From CAVQBJ01 sp963724405 (GTDB taxonomy: Bacteria; Actinomycetota; Thermoleophilia; Solirubrobacterales; Solirubrobacteraceae), in NCBI GenBank assembly GCA_963724405.1, contig CAVRUQ010000003.1:1488001-1552000 (forward strand): DNA of 64,000 bases. The letters are read 5' to 3'. A program made the translations under genes and the position numbers. Positions within the stretch are counted from its first letter, which is position 1. Every line of letters begins with the position of its first letter. The notes under the pieces were generated by a model. It did no database searches and had not been told where the DNA came from. It worked only from the letters and a program-made list of their open reading frames with translations. Positions 49,628 through 62,106 of the stretch are shown here, piece by piece.

Positions 49628-52600
49628 CTACGGCGCCGTCGGGCAGGTGCCGCCCGAGAAGCCGGTCGTGTTGGTGCCCTGGATCACCGCTATCGACTCA
49701 TCGGCCGGATTCGTCGGCCCGGAAAGCGTGTTGGCGGAATTGAGCACGTTCTGCACGGCCGTGGTGTCGAGCGCCGCGCCGGTGTAGCCCTGGAGCTTGA
49801 ACGTGCTCTGCCCGCCGTCGGTCACCACGCTCAGGCCGACGGCGTCATACGGCTCACCCTGGGCCGCCGAGCCGACGGCGGTGGCGGTGTTTCCCGTCGC
49901 GTTCAAGCAGGCGACGCTGCCGGCCGAGTCCGACGTGACGCTGATCGCGTCCAGAGACGCAGCCGCGTTCTGCATCGTCACGTTGTTCTGGACGAGCGTG
50001 AGGTTGAGCGTCGGCGTGGCCGCGCTGCTCGAGTTGGCACCGGCGAGAATGCCGTAGCCCTGGTCGACCTGGTTGACGGTGTTGTGGCTGACGTCCGCCG
50101 TCACCGTGTACCCGCCCTGGGCCGACACCGCGATCCCCTCACCGCCGACCGAGCCGGACTTCGCGGTACCGGCGCTCCCGATCGTGTTGTTGGTGATGTG
50201 CCCGGTGGCGGTGCCCGTGCCGGTGTTGCCAGCGAGCGGGAACGTCACGTTGATCGGGTCGCCGTGCTCGCCGCTGAACGTATTGTGGTCGATGTCGAAT
50301 GTCGGGGTCGCCGAGCCGGTCCCGGACACGAAGATCCCGGCGGTGGCGTGGTTGGAGATCGAGCTGTTCGTCACGGTCAGGCTCGAGACGTTGACGGCCC
50401 AGACCGCCGAGCCCGGCGTGCCGTTCGTGGAGGCGGTCCCGGTGAGCACCATGTCGTTCAGGCTGACCGGCCCCGTGCTCGTCAGCGAGACGTCGCCGTC
50501 GCCGGGCGCGCTGCCGGTCGTGTTCTCGATCGTGCCGCCGCTGCCGGCCGCGCCCGTACCCGTCACCGTCAGGCCGCCGCTGCCGGTGTTGTCGAGCACG
50601 ACGCCGTTCACCGGGCCGGATACGTCGATGCCGGCCGACACCGAGCGGAAGGTCAGGCCCGACGCGCCGATCGCCGTGTTGGCGACGTCGAGGGCGGTGC
50701 CGATCGTCGTGGTCAGCGTGTTGGCGGCGCCGGTCACGTCGACGGTCCCACCGCCGGTGGCGGAGAAGGCGGTGCCGCTCGTGATGCTCTCCGCGATGCC
50801 GCCGCTGAAGTTGATGGTGGCCCCCGCGTTGCTCGCCAGCGAGATGCCCGTGCCGGTGGCGTCGCTGATCGCGCCCGAGTTCGTCACCGTGCCGCTCGTG
50901 CGGCCCGAGATCGAGACCGGGTGGCCCGAGGGGTTCGTGATCGCCGCGCCGTCGCTGATCGTCCCGCCGCCCCCGCTGACGTGCAGCGCGTCGCCCCCGG
51001 CGCCGGTGATGAGGTCGCTCGAGTCCAGCGTGAAGGCGTTGACGTTCGTCGCCGTGACGCCGGCCCCGGACGTGCCGCTGACCGTGACGCCGTTGACCGC
51101 GGTCCCCTCGCCGAGCGTGATGCCGGCGCCGCCGGCGTTGGTGACGGTCGGGTTGGCACCGGAGGCGGCGAGCAGCGTCTGGCCGCCGGCGACGAGTCCG
51201 AACGACTGGCCGTCGAGCGTCTGGCCCGACTTCAGCGTGAGGCCACCGCCGTAGGTCGGGCCGCCGCCGAACAGGAAGACCGTGTCGTTGGCGGCGCTCG
51301 CCGCACCGAGCGAGGAGAGCGTGTTGAAGGGCGAGGTCGACGTGCCGCTGCCGTTCGTGGCCGCGGCGCTGTCGACGTACCAGACGCGCGCGCCGGAGAA
51401 GCTGATCGTCACCGTCGCGCTCGCGGCGACCGCGGGCTGCTGCACGTCGGACACCGTGTAGGTGAAGGTGTCGCTCGGTCCGCTGAATCCGGCCGGCGGG
51501 GTGTAGACGAAGCTGCCGTCGCTGTTGATCGTCACGCTGCCGCCCTGGGTCGTGCTCGACGTGCCGGGGTTGACCTGGAGGTCGTCCCCGTTGGGCTCGG
51601 TCGGCGGGCTCGGCAGCAGCGAGCCGCTCTTCGTGACCGCGGGACCGGTGACCGTCGTGCCGACGGCGTACTGCGTGTTGGCCACGGCGTTTGAGAAGCT
51701 CACGTCGGGCGGTTTGACGGTCACGGTCGCGGTCGCCGGCGACGAGTCACCGGTCGAGTTCGTGCCCTTGTACGTGAAGCTGTCGACGCCGATGAAGCCC
51801 GTCGTCGGCGTGTACGTCACCGTCCCGTTGACCGTGTCGAGGCCCGACAGAGCGCCGAAGGCGGGGTCCGTGACCGTCCCGTAGGTGATCGCGAACCCGG
51901 CCGCGTCGGTGCACGCGAGCTGTACGGAGACGGGGGTGTTGTGGGTGGTCGAGGCGGTGACGCCCTGGCAGGTCGGGACGGGCGGCGGCGTCACGGTGAC
52001 GCTCACCGTCGCGGTCGACGACGTCCCGCCGGCGTTGGCTGCCGTGTAGGTGAAGCTGTCGGGCCCGGCGTAGCCGCCGGCCGGGGTATAGGTCACCGTC
52101 CCGGCTGCCGTATCCAGCCCCGACAGCGTCCCGTGCGACGGATTCGTCGCGACGGCGTATGTATTGGCGAATCCCGCGGCAACGACCGGGCAGTTGAACG
52201 TCACGCTCGTCCCGGTGCCGGCCGCGGTGGTTACCGCCACCGCCTGGCAGGTCGGCGCCGCCGGCGGGTTGACGGTGATCGACACGGTCGCCGGGACGGA
52301 AGTCCCGCCGGTGTTGGTGGCCGTGTAGGTGAAGCTGTCCGAGCCGGAGAAACCGTTGGTCGGTGTGTACGTGATCGTCCCGGCCGCCGTGTCCAGGCCC
52401 GAGAGCGTCCCGTGCGACGGGCTCGAGGCGACGGCGTACGTGTTCGCGAAGCCGGGCGTCGTCGTGCAGCTGAAGGTGACCGCCGCGGCCGTGTCCGCCG
52501 CCGCGCTCAACGGGACGGCCTGACACGTCGGCGCCGTCGGCGCATTGACCGTGATCGACACCGTGGCCGCGACCGACGCACCGCCCGCGTTCGTCGCCTG

Positions 52601-55600
52601 GTACGTGAAGCTGTCCGAACCGCTGAAGCCGTTGTCCGGCGTGTAGGTGACCGTGCCCGCCGCCGTATCGAGACCCGACAGCGCCCCGTGCGCCGGATTG
52701 GACACGACCGCATACGTGTTCGCGAAGCCGGCGGCGACGATCGGGCAGTTGAACGTCACGCTCGCCCCGGTATCTGCTGCGGTGGTCACCGCGACCGCCT
52801 GACAGGTCGGCGCCGCCGGCGGGCTCACCGTGATCGACACGGTCGCCGCGACCGACGCACCGCCCGCGTTCGTCGCCTTGTACGTGAAGCTGTCCGAACC
52901 GCTGAAGCCGTTGCTCGGCGTATACGTCACCGTCCCCGCCGCCGTATCGAGGCCCGACAGCGTCCCGTGCGCCGGATTCGCCACGACCGCATACGTGTTC
53001 GCGAAGCCGGGCGCGACCGTCGCGCAGTTGAACGTCACCGGCGCCGCCGTGTCCGCCGCGGTCGTCACCGACACCGCCTGACAGGCCGGCGCCGCGGGCG
53101 TGCCAACCGTGATCGACACCGTCGCCGCAACCGACGCGCCGCCCGTGTTCGTCGCCTTGTAGGTGAAGCTGTCAGAGCCGCTGAACCCGTTGGCAGGCGT
53201 GTACGTGACCGTTCCCGCCGCCGTGTCGAGACCCGACAGCGTCCCGTGCGACGGATTCGCCACGACCGCATAGGTGTTCGCGAACCCGGCCGTGCTCGTG
53301 CAGCTGAACGTGACCCCCGTGGCCGTGTCCGGCGCCGCGCTCACAGGGACCGCCTGACAGAGGGGCGCCGCCGGCGGGCTCACCGTGATCGAGACCGTGG
53401 CCGCGACCGACGCACCGCCGGCGTTCGTCGCCTTGTAGGTGAAGCTGTCCGGCCCGTCGTAGCCGCTGCTCGGCGTGTACGTGATCGTCCCGGCCGCCGT
53501 GTCCAGCCCGGACAGCGTGCCGTGCGCCGGATTCGCCACGACCGCGTAGGTGTTCGCGAAGCCGGCCGCGACGGTCGGGCAGTTGAACGTGACGCTCGTC
53601 GCCGTGTCCGCCGCGGTAGTCACGGACACCGCCTGGCAGGTCGGCGCCGCCGGCGGGCTGACCGTGATCGACACCGTCGCCGCGACCGAGGTCCCGCCCG
53701 CGTTGGTGGCCGTGTAGGTGAAGGAGTCAGAGCCGTTGAACCCGTTGCCCGGCGTGTAGGTCACCGTCCCGGCCGCGGTGTCGAGGCCGGACAGCGTCCC
53801 GTGCGACGGACTCGAGGCGATCGCATAGGTGTTCGCCATGCCGGTGCCGGCGGGGGTGCAGCTGAAGGTCACCGTCGCACCTGTGTCCGCCGGCGTGGTC
53901 GCCGGCACTCCCTGACAGGCCGGACTGACCGCGATCGAGACAGTGGCCGCAGCCGACGTTCCACCCGCATTCGTCGCCTTGTATGTGAAGCTGTCCGAGC
54001 CGCTGAAGCCACCGTCGGGCGTGTAGGTCACCGTTCCCGCCGTGGTGTTGAGGCCCGACAGCGTGCCGTGCGAGGGATTCGCGACGACCGAGTACGCATT
54101 CGCGAACCCGGGCGCGACCGTCGCGCAGTTGAACGTCACCGACGCCGCTGTGGCCGCGGTGGTCGTCACCGACACCGCCCGGCAGGTCGGCGCCGGAGGG
54201 GGGGTCACCGTGATCGACACCGTCGCCGCGACCGACGGGCCGGACCTGTTGGTGGCCTCGTACGTGAAGCTGTCCGAACCGTTGAAGCCGCTGTTCGGCG
54301 TGTACGTCACCATCCCCGCGGCGCTGATCGCCCCGAGCGTGCCGTGCGATGGGTTCGCCACGACCGTGTAGCCGTTCGGGAACCCGGGTGTGCTCGTGCA
54401 GCTGAACGTCACCGTCGCGGCCGTGTTCGCCGTCGTGCTCACCGGCACCGCCTGGCACATGGGCGCGGGCGGCGGGGCGACGGTGATCGACACGGTCGCC
54501 ACCGTCGAGCCGCCCGCGTTCGTGGCGAGGTACGTGAAGCCGTCCGTACCGACGTAGCCGCTGTTCGGCGTGTAGGTCACGGTTCCGGCCGCCGTATCCA
54601 GCCCCGTGAGCGTCCCGTTGGACGGGCCGTGGTCCAGCCCGTACGTGTTGGCGAACCCGGCCGCGGCGGTGGCGCAGTCAAAGGTCACCGTGGTCGGGCC
54701 GCCGGCCGCCGCAGTCACCGCCACCGTGTGGCACGTCGGCGCCGCCGGCGGGCTCACCGTGATCGACACCGTCGCCGGAGCCGAGGTGCGACCGCCCACG
54801 GTCGCGGTGTAGGTGAACGAATCGGAGCCGCTGAAGCCGTTATTCGGCGTGTAGGTCACGGTGCCGTGCGCCGGGTCGATCGGGCCGAGAGTGCCATGGG
54901 CGGGCGGCGTGGCGACGGCGTAGCCGTGCGGGGCGCCCCGGCACTGGAGCGGGACGGTCGTCGCGGTGTCGGCCGCCGTGGTGATCGACAGCGCGTCGCA
55001 ACTCGGCGCCGCGGCTCCACCCGGCGGGCCTCCGTTCCCGCCGCCCGGCGAGCTCGGGCTGCCCGGCGCGCTCGGCGTGAAGCCGTTCGTCTGCGTCGAC
55101 GGTTGTGGCGAGAGCCCGACGGTCACCGCGAAGCCCTGCACCCCGAAGCGGTCGAGTGCGCGGGCGAGCAACCAGGCGAGCACCGAGCGCGACAGGCCGG
55201 CGGTCTGGGCGGCGGCCGCCTGGGCCACCTCGGCCGGATCCTTGATGACGGCGTCGAGGCCGAACAGCAGGCGCGATGTGTACTCGAGCAGGTGCCACGG
55301 GTTGCTCGGGTTGCGCTCCAGACCGCTCGGGGTCTGCACCGCCGGAAGGTAGGTGAACGTGTCGCCGCGGGCGTCGCCGGGCAGGGCCAGGAGGAGGAGG
55401 TTGGCGACGTGCGCGAGCGCGCCCTGGAAGCCCGACGAGTATGGCGCGTCGACGATGAGGCTGAACGTGACCGAACCGTCGCCGGTGAACAGCGAGCGCA
55501 GCGCCGCGGCGCTGATGTCCTGGTGCTCGATCGAGGCGCCGCGCTCGTTGAGCCCGACGTTGACCGTCGTCGATCCCGGGTAGCCGGCGCCGGCCAGGTA

Positions 55601-56512
55601 GATGAGCACGTCGCGGCAGCCATCGCGGGCGATGACGTGCTGCACGAAGCCGGCCGGCGTCAGCCCCGAGCCGGTCGCGTAGAGCTCGGAGTGGACGCCC
55701 GAGTTCAGCTGCGTCAGTCGCTTGAAGAACGAGCCGACCCAGCCGCGCGTGCGCTCGACGTCGGTGAACGCGTACAGACCGCCGCCGAGCGTGTTTGCGA
55801 TGCGCACGACGCATGAATGGTCGCCGGCGATCAGGCCGGCGGCACCGCCGACGCCCCTGAGGTCCCAGTACGGCACGTCGGGCTTGCCGAACGGATTCGG
55901 CGCCGTGGCCGACCGCCCCGAGCCGGGGTTGCGCGCCGAGCTCGCGCTCGTCGCCTTGTACGGCCGGCTGAAGACCTGGTTCGCCGGGCTGAGGTAGGCG
56001 GCCTGGGAGGACAGGAACGAGGGCAGTTGGCCGTCGACGAGCGGCGGCCACTGGATCGTCCCGGTGAGCGTCACCGCCCCGGTGCGCGCGTCGACCAGCG
56101 CCACGCGCCCGGCATGCTCGTACTGGCGGTAGGGAGCGAGATCCTCGTAGAACAGCCAGGCGCCATGCGTCCCGGCCCGCGCGATCGCGCGCTCCGGCGA
56201 GGACGCGATCCCGCTCGCCTCCCCCGCGGAGGACGGCCCGGACGGCCCGCCGACCGCCACGACGGCGCCGGGGGCGACCGGCGCGCCGCTCGCGAACACG
56301 ATCTCGGCGCCCGTGTGACCGGACACGCCGAGCGCCCGCAGCGCCGCCGACGCCGCCGCGCCCCGGCTCACCCCGCCCGAGCGGGCGATCGTCGCCGCCA
56401 GGGCCACGCCGAGCGAGCACGCCGCGACGGCGAGGCAGGCAACCAGGGCGATGCCGAGCGGGCGTCCGAGTCTCGGGCGTCGCGGGCCCGGGAAGGGCGG
56501 CGGTGTGCGCAT
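49628..56512 (-). CDS. Giant secreted protein: degenerate clan-CD-like domain, 12 Ig-like repeats, beta-helix
   Basis: 2294 residues. The N-terminal signal segment LGIALVACLAVAACSLGVAL suits export. Residues about 210-460 look like a caspase/legumain-type fold: DVLIYLAGAGYPG (Ala308 where a catalytic His is expected) and SLIVDAPYSSGFQGAL (Pro357 where Cys is expected), so it is probably inactive. A Pro/Gly linker leads to twelve cadherin/Ig-like repeats of about 90 residues (about 502-1600), each with GTVTYTP, GSDSFTY and two Cys, and a thirteenth divergent copy. The last 650 residues are Gly/Thr/Ser-rich with short repeated turns, like right-handed beta-helix adhesins. A role in adhesion or surface binding is inferred. 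The tail-collar trio follows. Confidence 0.8.
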   Translation of the reverse strand: MRTPPPFPGPRRPRLGRPLGIALVACLAVAACSLGVALAATIARSGGVSRGAAASAALRALGVSGHTGAEIVFASGAPVAPGAVVAVGGPSGPSSAGEASGIASSPERAIARAGTHGAWLFYEDLAPYRQYEHAGRVALVDARTGAVTLTGTIQWPPLVDGQLPSFLSSQAAYLSPANQVFSRPYKATSASSARNPGSGRSATAPNPFGKPDVPYWDLRGVGGAAGLIAGDHSCVVRIANTLGGGLYAFTDVERTRGWVGSFFKRLTQLNSGVHSELYATGSGLTPAGFVQHVIARDGCRDVLIYLAGAGYPGSTTVNVGLNERGASIEHQDISAAALRSLFTGDGSVTFSLIVDAPYSSGFQGALAHVANLLLLALPGDARGDTFTYLPAVQTPSGLERNPSNPWHLLEYTSRLLFGLDAVIKDPAEVAQAAAAQTAGLSRSVLAWLLARALDRFGVQGFAVTVGLSPQPSTQTNGFTPSAPGSPSSPGGGNGGPPGGAAAPSCDALSITTAADTATTVPLQCRGAPHGYAVATPPAHGTLGPIDPAHGTVTYTPNNGFSGSDSFTYTATVGGRTSAPATVSITVSPPAAPTCHTVAVTAAAGGPTTVTFDCATAAAGFANTYGLDHGPSNGTLTGLDTAAGTVTYTPNSGYVGTDGFTYLATNAGGSTVATVSITVAPPPAPMCQAVPVSTTANTAATVTFSCTSTPGFPNGYTVVANPSHGTLGAISAAGMVTYTPNSGFNGSDSFTYEATNRSGPSVAATVSITVTPPPAPTCRAVSVTTTAATAASVTFNCATVAPGFANAYSVVANPSHGTLSGLNTTAGTVTYTPDGGFSGSDSFTYKATNAGGTSAAATVSIAVSPACQGVPATTPADTGATVTFSCTPAGTGMANTYAIASSPSHGTLSGLDTAAGTVTYTPGNGFNGSDSFTYTATNAGGTSVAATVSITVSPPAAPTCQAVSVTTAADTATSVTFNCPTVAAGFANTYAVVANPAHGTLSGLDTAAGTITYTPSSGYDGPDSFTYKATNAGGASVAATVSITVSPPAAPLCQAVPVSAAPDTATGVTFSCTSTAGFANTYAVVANPSHGTLSGLDTAAGTVTYTPANGFSGSDSFTYKATNTGGASVAATVSITVGTPAAPACQAVSVTTAADTAAPVTFNCATVAPGFANTYAVVANPAHGTLSGLDTAAGTVTYTPSNGFSGSDSFTYKATNAGGASVAATVSITVSPPAAPTCQAVAVTTAADTGASVTFNCPIVAAGFANTYAVVSNPAHGALSGLDTAAGTVTYTPDNGFSGSDSFTYQATNAGGASVAATVSITVNAPTAPTCQAVPLSAAADTAAAVTFSCTTTPGFANTYAVASSPSHGTLSGLDTAAGTITYTPTNGFSGSDSFTYTATNTGGTSVPATVSITVNPPAAPTCQAVAVTTAAGTGTSVTFNCPVVAAGFANTYAVATNPSHGTLSGLDTAAGTVTYTPAGGYAGPDSFTYTAANAGGTSSTATVSVTVTPPPVPTCQGVTASTTHNTPVSVQLACTDAAGFAITYGTVTDPAFGALSGLDTVNGTVTYTPTTGFIGVDSFTYKGTNSTGDSSPATATVTVKPPDVSFSNAVANTQYAVGTTVTGPAVTKSGSLLPSPPTEPNGDDLQVNPGTSSTTQGGSVTINSDGSFVYTPPAGFSGPSDTFTYTVSDVQQPAVAASATVTISFSGARVWYVDSAAATNGSGTSTSPFNTLSSLGAASAANDTVFLFGGGPTYGGGLTLKSGQTLDGQSFGLVAGGQTLLAASGANPTVTNAGGAGITLGEGTAVNGVTVSGTSGAGVTATNVNAFTLDSSDLITGAGGDALHVSGGGGTISDGAAITNPSGHPVSISGRTSGTVTNSGAISDATGTGISLASNAGATINFSGGIAESITSGTAFSATGGGTVDVTGAANTLTTTIGTALDVANTAIGASGLTFRSVSAGIDVSGPVNGVVLDNTGSGGLTVTGTGAAGSGGTIENTTGSAPGDGDVSLTSTGPVSLNDMVLTGTASTNGTPGSAVWAVNVSSLTVTNSSISNHATAGIFVSGTGSATPTFDIDHNTFSGEHGDPINVTFPLAGNTGTGTATGHITNNTIGSAGTAKSGSVGGEGIAVSAQGGYTVTADVSHNTVNQVDQGYGILAGANSSSAATPTLNLTLVQNNVTMQNAAASLDAISVTSDSAGSVACLNATGNTATAVGSAAQGEPYDAVGLSVVTDGGQSTFKLQGYTGAALDTTAVQNVLNSANTLSGPTNPADESIAVIQGTNTTGFSGGTCPTAP
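51710..55010. repeat. Twelve tandem ~275-bp coding repeats
   Basis: Successive units begin near 55005, 54730, 54460, 54185, 53915, 53640, 53360, 53085, 52806, 52525, 52248 and 51970. Units six to nine (about 52.5-53.6 kb) are the most alike at DNA level, which suggests recent duplication. They encode the Ig-like domains of the giant protein. This is a site where copy number could change, and where assembly could collapse. Confidence 0.85.
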
Positions 56513-56891
56513 GAAGCTAGGCCCGGCCGCGCGGATGAAGGGGCCCGCGCGATGCGCGTGCGTTGTGGTCGGGCGGCCAACTCACGCCCGACAGGCCCTC
56601 CCCGATATGCATCCGATCGTCCCCACGGCTCCTTCCGGCGAGCATAGGCGATCCGTCCACGATCCGCCACGCCCGGTCAAGTTCCACCACCCCCCTAGGG
56701 TCCCTAATCCTCGTCAACCCTGCGAGAACGACCGACCAGGGTTTACCCCAAGGTCGGACGGCCATCGGCGACCGTCATCGCCAGGAGCCCGCGACCACAG
56801 AGCCAGGCAAGTAGTTTCTGACCCCGGCCGACCCCAGGCCCGCCCGGCGCCAACGCAGTTCGGTCCCGGACCGCGGCGTCTGATGAGGAGA
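56513..56891. other. Intergenic region upstream of the giant surface gene
   Basis: About 380 bases before the giant-gene start, with no convincing coding sequence. A TATGCT hexamer and an AAGGAG lie near 56630-56650 on the minus strand, but no matching -35 at proper spacing was found. A GGGT-TT-ACCC palindrome lies near 56740. No tRNA, repeat family or CRISPR is seen. Confidence 0.4.
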
Positions 56892-56957
56892 GGTGGGCCC
56901 AGACGGCGCTTGATCAGCCCTTTTCCCTGGGCTGATCAAGCGACGTAGGGGCCCACC
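56892..56957 (-). terminator. Nested double palindrome after the ATP synthase operon
   Basis: Inner perfect 14-bp arms CGCTTGATCAGCCC (56907-56920) and GGGCTGATCAAGCG (56929-56942) with an eight-base loop, inside outer 9-bp arms GGTGGGCCC (56892-56900) and GGGCCCACC (56949-56957). It begins 37 bases after the atpC stop. A pyrimidine-rich tail (CTCTCCTC) follows on the minus strand. The likely terminator of the atp operon. Confidence 0.75.
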
Positions 56958-56993
56958 GGGCCCCAACGAACGCGAAAACAGAAAGCGAACGGC

Positions 56994-57403
56994 CTACGCG
57001 CCCGCGACGCCCAGGAACGCCTCGGCCCGCCGCGCGTCCCGCAACGCCCGAGCCCGCTCCTCGGACCCCTCCGGCGCCCGCTCGGCGGTCGCCCGAGCCT
57101 CCTCCAGCCGCGCCTGCAGCTCGGCGCGGTCGAGGGCCTCCGGCGCGACCGCCTCCTCGACGAGCACGAGCGCGCGGTTGTCGTCGAACTGCAGGTATCC
57201 CTCGGCCTGGGCGTAGCGCACGATCTCGGACTCGCTGCGATACAGCCGCAGCTCCGTCGGCGCGAGCTGGGCCAGCAGCGGCGAGTGATGGGCGAGGATG
57301 CCGATCGAGCCGACCGTCGTGCGCGTCGAGACCATCTCGACCTCGTCGTTGAAGACCTCCCCCTCCGGGGTGAGGATCTCCACCGGGAACTTGGAGCGCG
57401 CCA

Positions 57404-57404
<1 letters not shown>
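56994..57404 (-). CDS. atpC: ATP synthase epsilon subunit
   Basis: 136 residues from ATG 57404, overlapping the atpD stop by one base (TGATG). N-terminal beta-sandwich: FPVEILTPEGEVFNDEVEMV, VGSIGILAHHSPLLAQLAPT, then the helical hairpin with ARLEEARATAERAPEGSEER. It is part of the rotor stalk and curbs ATP hydrolysis. Last gene of the operon. Confidence 0.95.
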
Positions 57405-58891
<1,487 letters not shown>

Positions 58892-58977
58892 TTCGTGTCT
58901 CGATTCTCCTGTTGTCTATTTGAAGTCGGGTGGGGACGGGTCGGAGACGCGTCGTGCGCCGGCGCTGTGAGTGGCGA

Positions 58978-59868
58978 TCAGCTCACGCCCTCGGCGCCGG
59001 CCACGACCTCCATGATCTCCTGCGTGATCTCGGCCTGGCGGGCCCGGTTCATCTCCAGCGTGAGGTCGGTGATGATCTCGCCCGCGTTCTCCGAGGCGTT
59101 GCGCATCGCCGTCATGCGCGCGCCGTGCTCGGAGGCGGTGGACTCGAGCAGCGCCCGGTAGATCGAGATCTCGACGTAGTCGGGCACGAGCGCCCTGAGG
59201 ATCTCCTCCGGATCGGGCTCGTAGTCGACGAGCGCGCGCGGGGCCACGTCCTCCTCGTCGCCGTCGATCACGTCGCCGTGAGCGAGCGGCAGCAGCGTCT
59301 CGTGGCGCACGATCTGGCTCAGCGGCGACACGTACCCGTTGTAGATGATCTCGACGCGGTCGACCTGATTGTCGCTGTAGGCGACGATGAGGTCGTCGGC
59401 GATCCGCCGCGCGTCGGCGTAGGCCGGACGGTCGGTGAATCCGGTGTAGGCGCCGACCACGTCACGCCCGCGGAACGTGAGCGAGCTGACCCCGCGGCGC
59501 CCGCTCGCGTACCAGCTCACCCGGCGTCCCTGCGCCTCGTAGTCGGCGGCGGAGCGCACCCCGGCGCGCACGATCTGCGTGTTGAACGCCCCGGCCAGCC
59601 CGCGGTCGCCGGTCACGAGCAGGAGCGCGACGCGCGTGTCGCTCTCGTGCTCGGCCAGCAACGGCAGTCGCGACGCCTCGGTCCCCGCGGCCTGCGCGGC
59701 CTGACGGGTCATGCGGCGGATCGCCTCGGCGTACGGGCGCAGGGCGGTGATCCGCTGCTCGGCCCGCCGCAGGCGCGCCGCGGCGACCATCTCCATGGCT
59801 CGCGTGATCTTCTGGATGTTCTTGATCGAACCGATTCGGTTCTTGACGTCGCGCTGGTTCTGGGCCAT
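58978..59868 (-). CDS. atpG: ATP synthase gamma subunit
   Basis: 296 residues. N-terminal rotor helix DVKNRIGSIKNIQKITRAME followed by MVAAARLRRAEQ, the central VTGDRGLAGAFNTQIVR, and the C-terminal helix EHGARMTAMRNASENAGEII. It forms the rotating shaft inside alpha3-beta3. An 86-base gap separates it from atpD; nothing was recognised in that gap. Confidence 0.97.
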   Translation of the reverse strand: MAQNQRDVKNRIGSIKNIQKITRAMEMVAAARLRRAEQRITALRPYAEAIRRMTRQAAQAAGTEASRLPLLAEHESDTRVALLLVTGDRGLAGAFNTQIVRAGVRSAADYEAQGRRVSWYASGRRGVSSLTFRGRDVVGAYTGFTDRPAYADARRIADDLIVAYSDNQVDRVEIIYNGYVSPLSQIVRHETLLPLAHGDVIDGDEEDVAPRALVDYEPDPEEILRALVPDYVEISIYRALLESTASEHGARMTAMRNASENAGEIITDLTLEMNRARQAEITQEIMEVVAGAEGVS

Positions 59869-59898
59869 GGCGGGTGTGGGATCGGGCGCGGGCGGAGG

Positions 59899-61527
<1,629 letters not shown>

Positions 61528-61564
61528 GGTGTGGTCTCTGAGGCTCCTTGGCCGGTCGTCGACG

Positions 61565-62098
61565 TCAGGCGCTGCGCGCGACCTGCTTGCGTAGTTGTTC
61601 GAGGCGGTTGCGAATCGAGGCGTCCACGATCGAGTTGCCGACGCGCAGAACGAGCCCGCCGAGGATGTCGGGGTCGACGCGCGCCGTCAGCTGCACGTCC
61701 TTGCCGGTCCGCTGGCCGATCTGCTCGCTGAGCTGGCGCAGCGTCTGCTCGTCGAGCGCGATCGCGCTCGTCACCTCGACCGGCAGCTGACGGTGCTCCT
61801 CCTCCCACAGTCGATCGAACTCCCGGCGGATGCGGAAGATGACCGGCATCCTGTGGTTGTCGATGAGCACGCCGAGGAAGTTGAGCAGCGTCGGGTCCGC
61901 GTCCTGGAGCACGCGGGCGAGCGCCTCACGCTTCTCCTCGGTCGAGAAGTACGGCGAGAAGAAGAACGTGGCCAGGTCGTGGTTCGAGCCGAGCGCATCG
62001 GCGACCTGGCCCAGCTGCTCGCGCAGCACATCGAGCCTGCCTTGCTCCTTGGCAACCTCGAACAGCGAGCGGGCATAGACGCGGGCGATCTCTTCCAT
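61565..62098 (-). CDS. atpH: ATP synthase delta subunit
   Basis: 177 residues. Starts MEEIARVYARSLFEVAKEQG, with the family's FFFSPYFSTEEKREAL and the C-terminal TARVDPDILGGLVLRVGNSI then VDASIRNRLEQLRKQV. It links F1 to the peripheral stalk made by the b subunit. Eight bases separate it from atpF. Confidence 0.96.
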   Translation of the reverse strand: MEEIARVYARSLFEVAKEQGRLDVLREQLGQVADALGSNHDLATFFFSPYFSTEEKREALARVLQDADPTLLNFLGVLIDNHRMPVIFRIRREFDRLWEEEHRQLPVEVTSAIALDEQTLRQLSEQIGQRTGKDVQLTARVDPDILGGLVLRVGNSIVDASIRNRLEQLRKQVARSA

Positions 62099-62106
62099 CG
62101 GCGGTT

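Noticed and set aside
51710..55010. Regular ~275-bp repeats as a CRISPR-like array
   Set aside because: The repeats are far too long, lie wholly in one reading frame and encode a conserved protein domain with no unique spacers. No CRISPR array was seen anywhere in the window.
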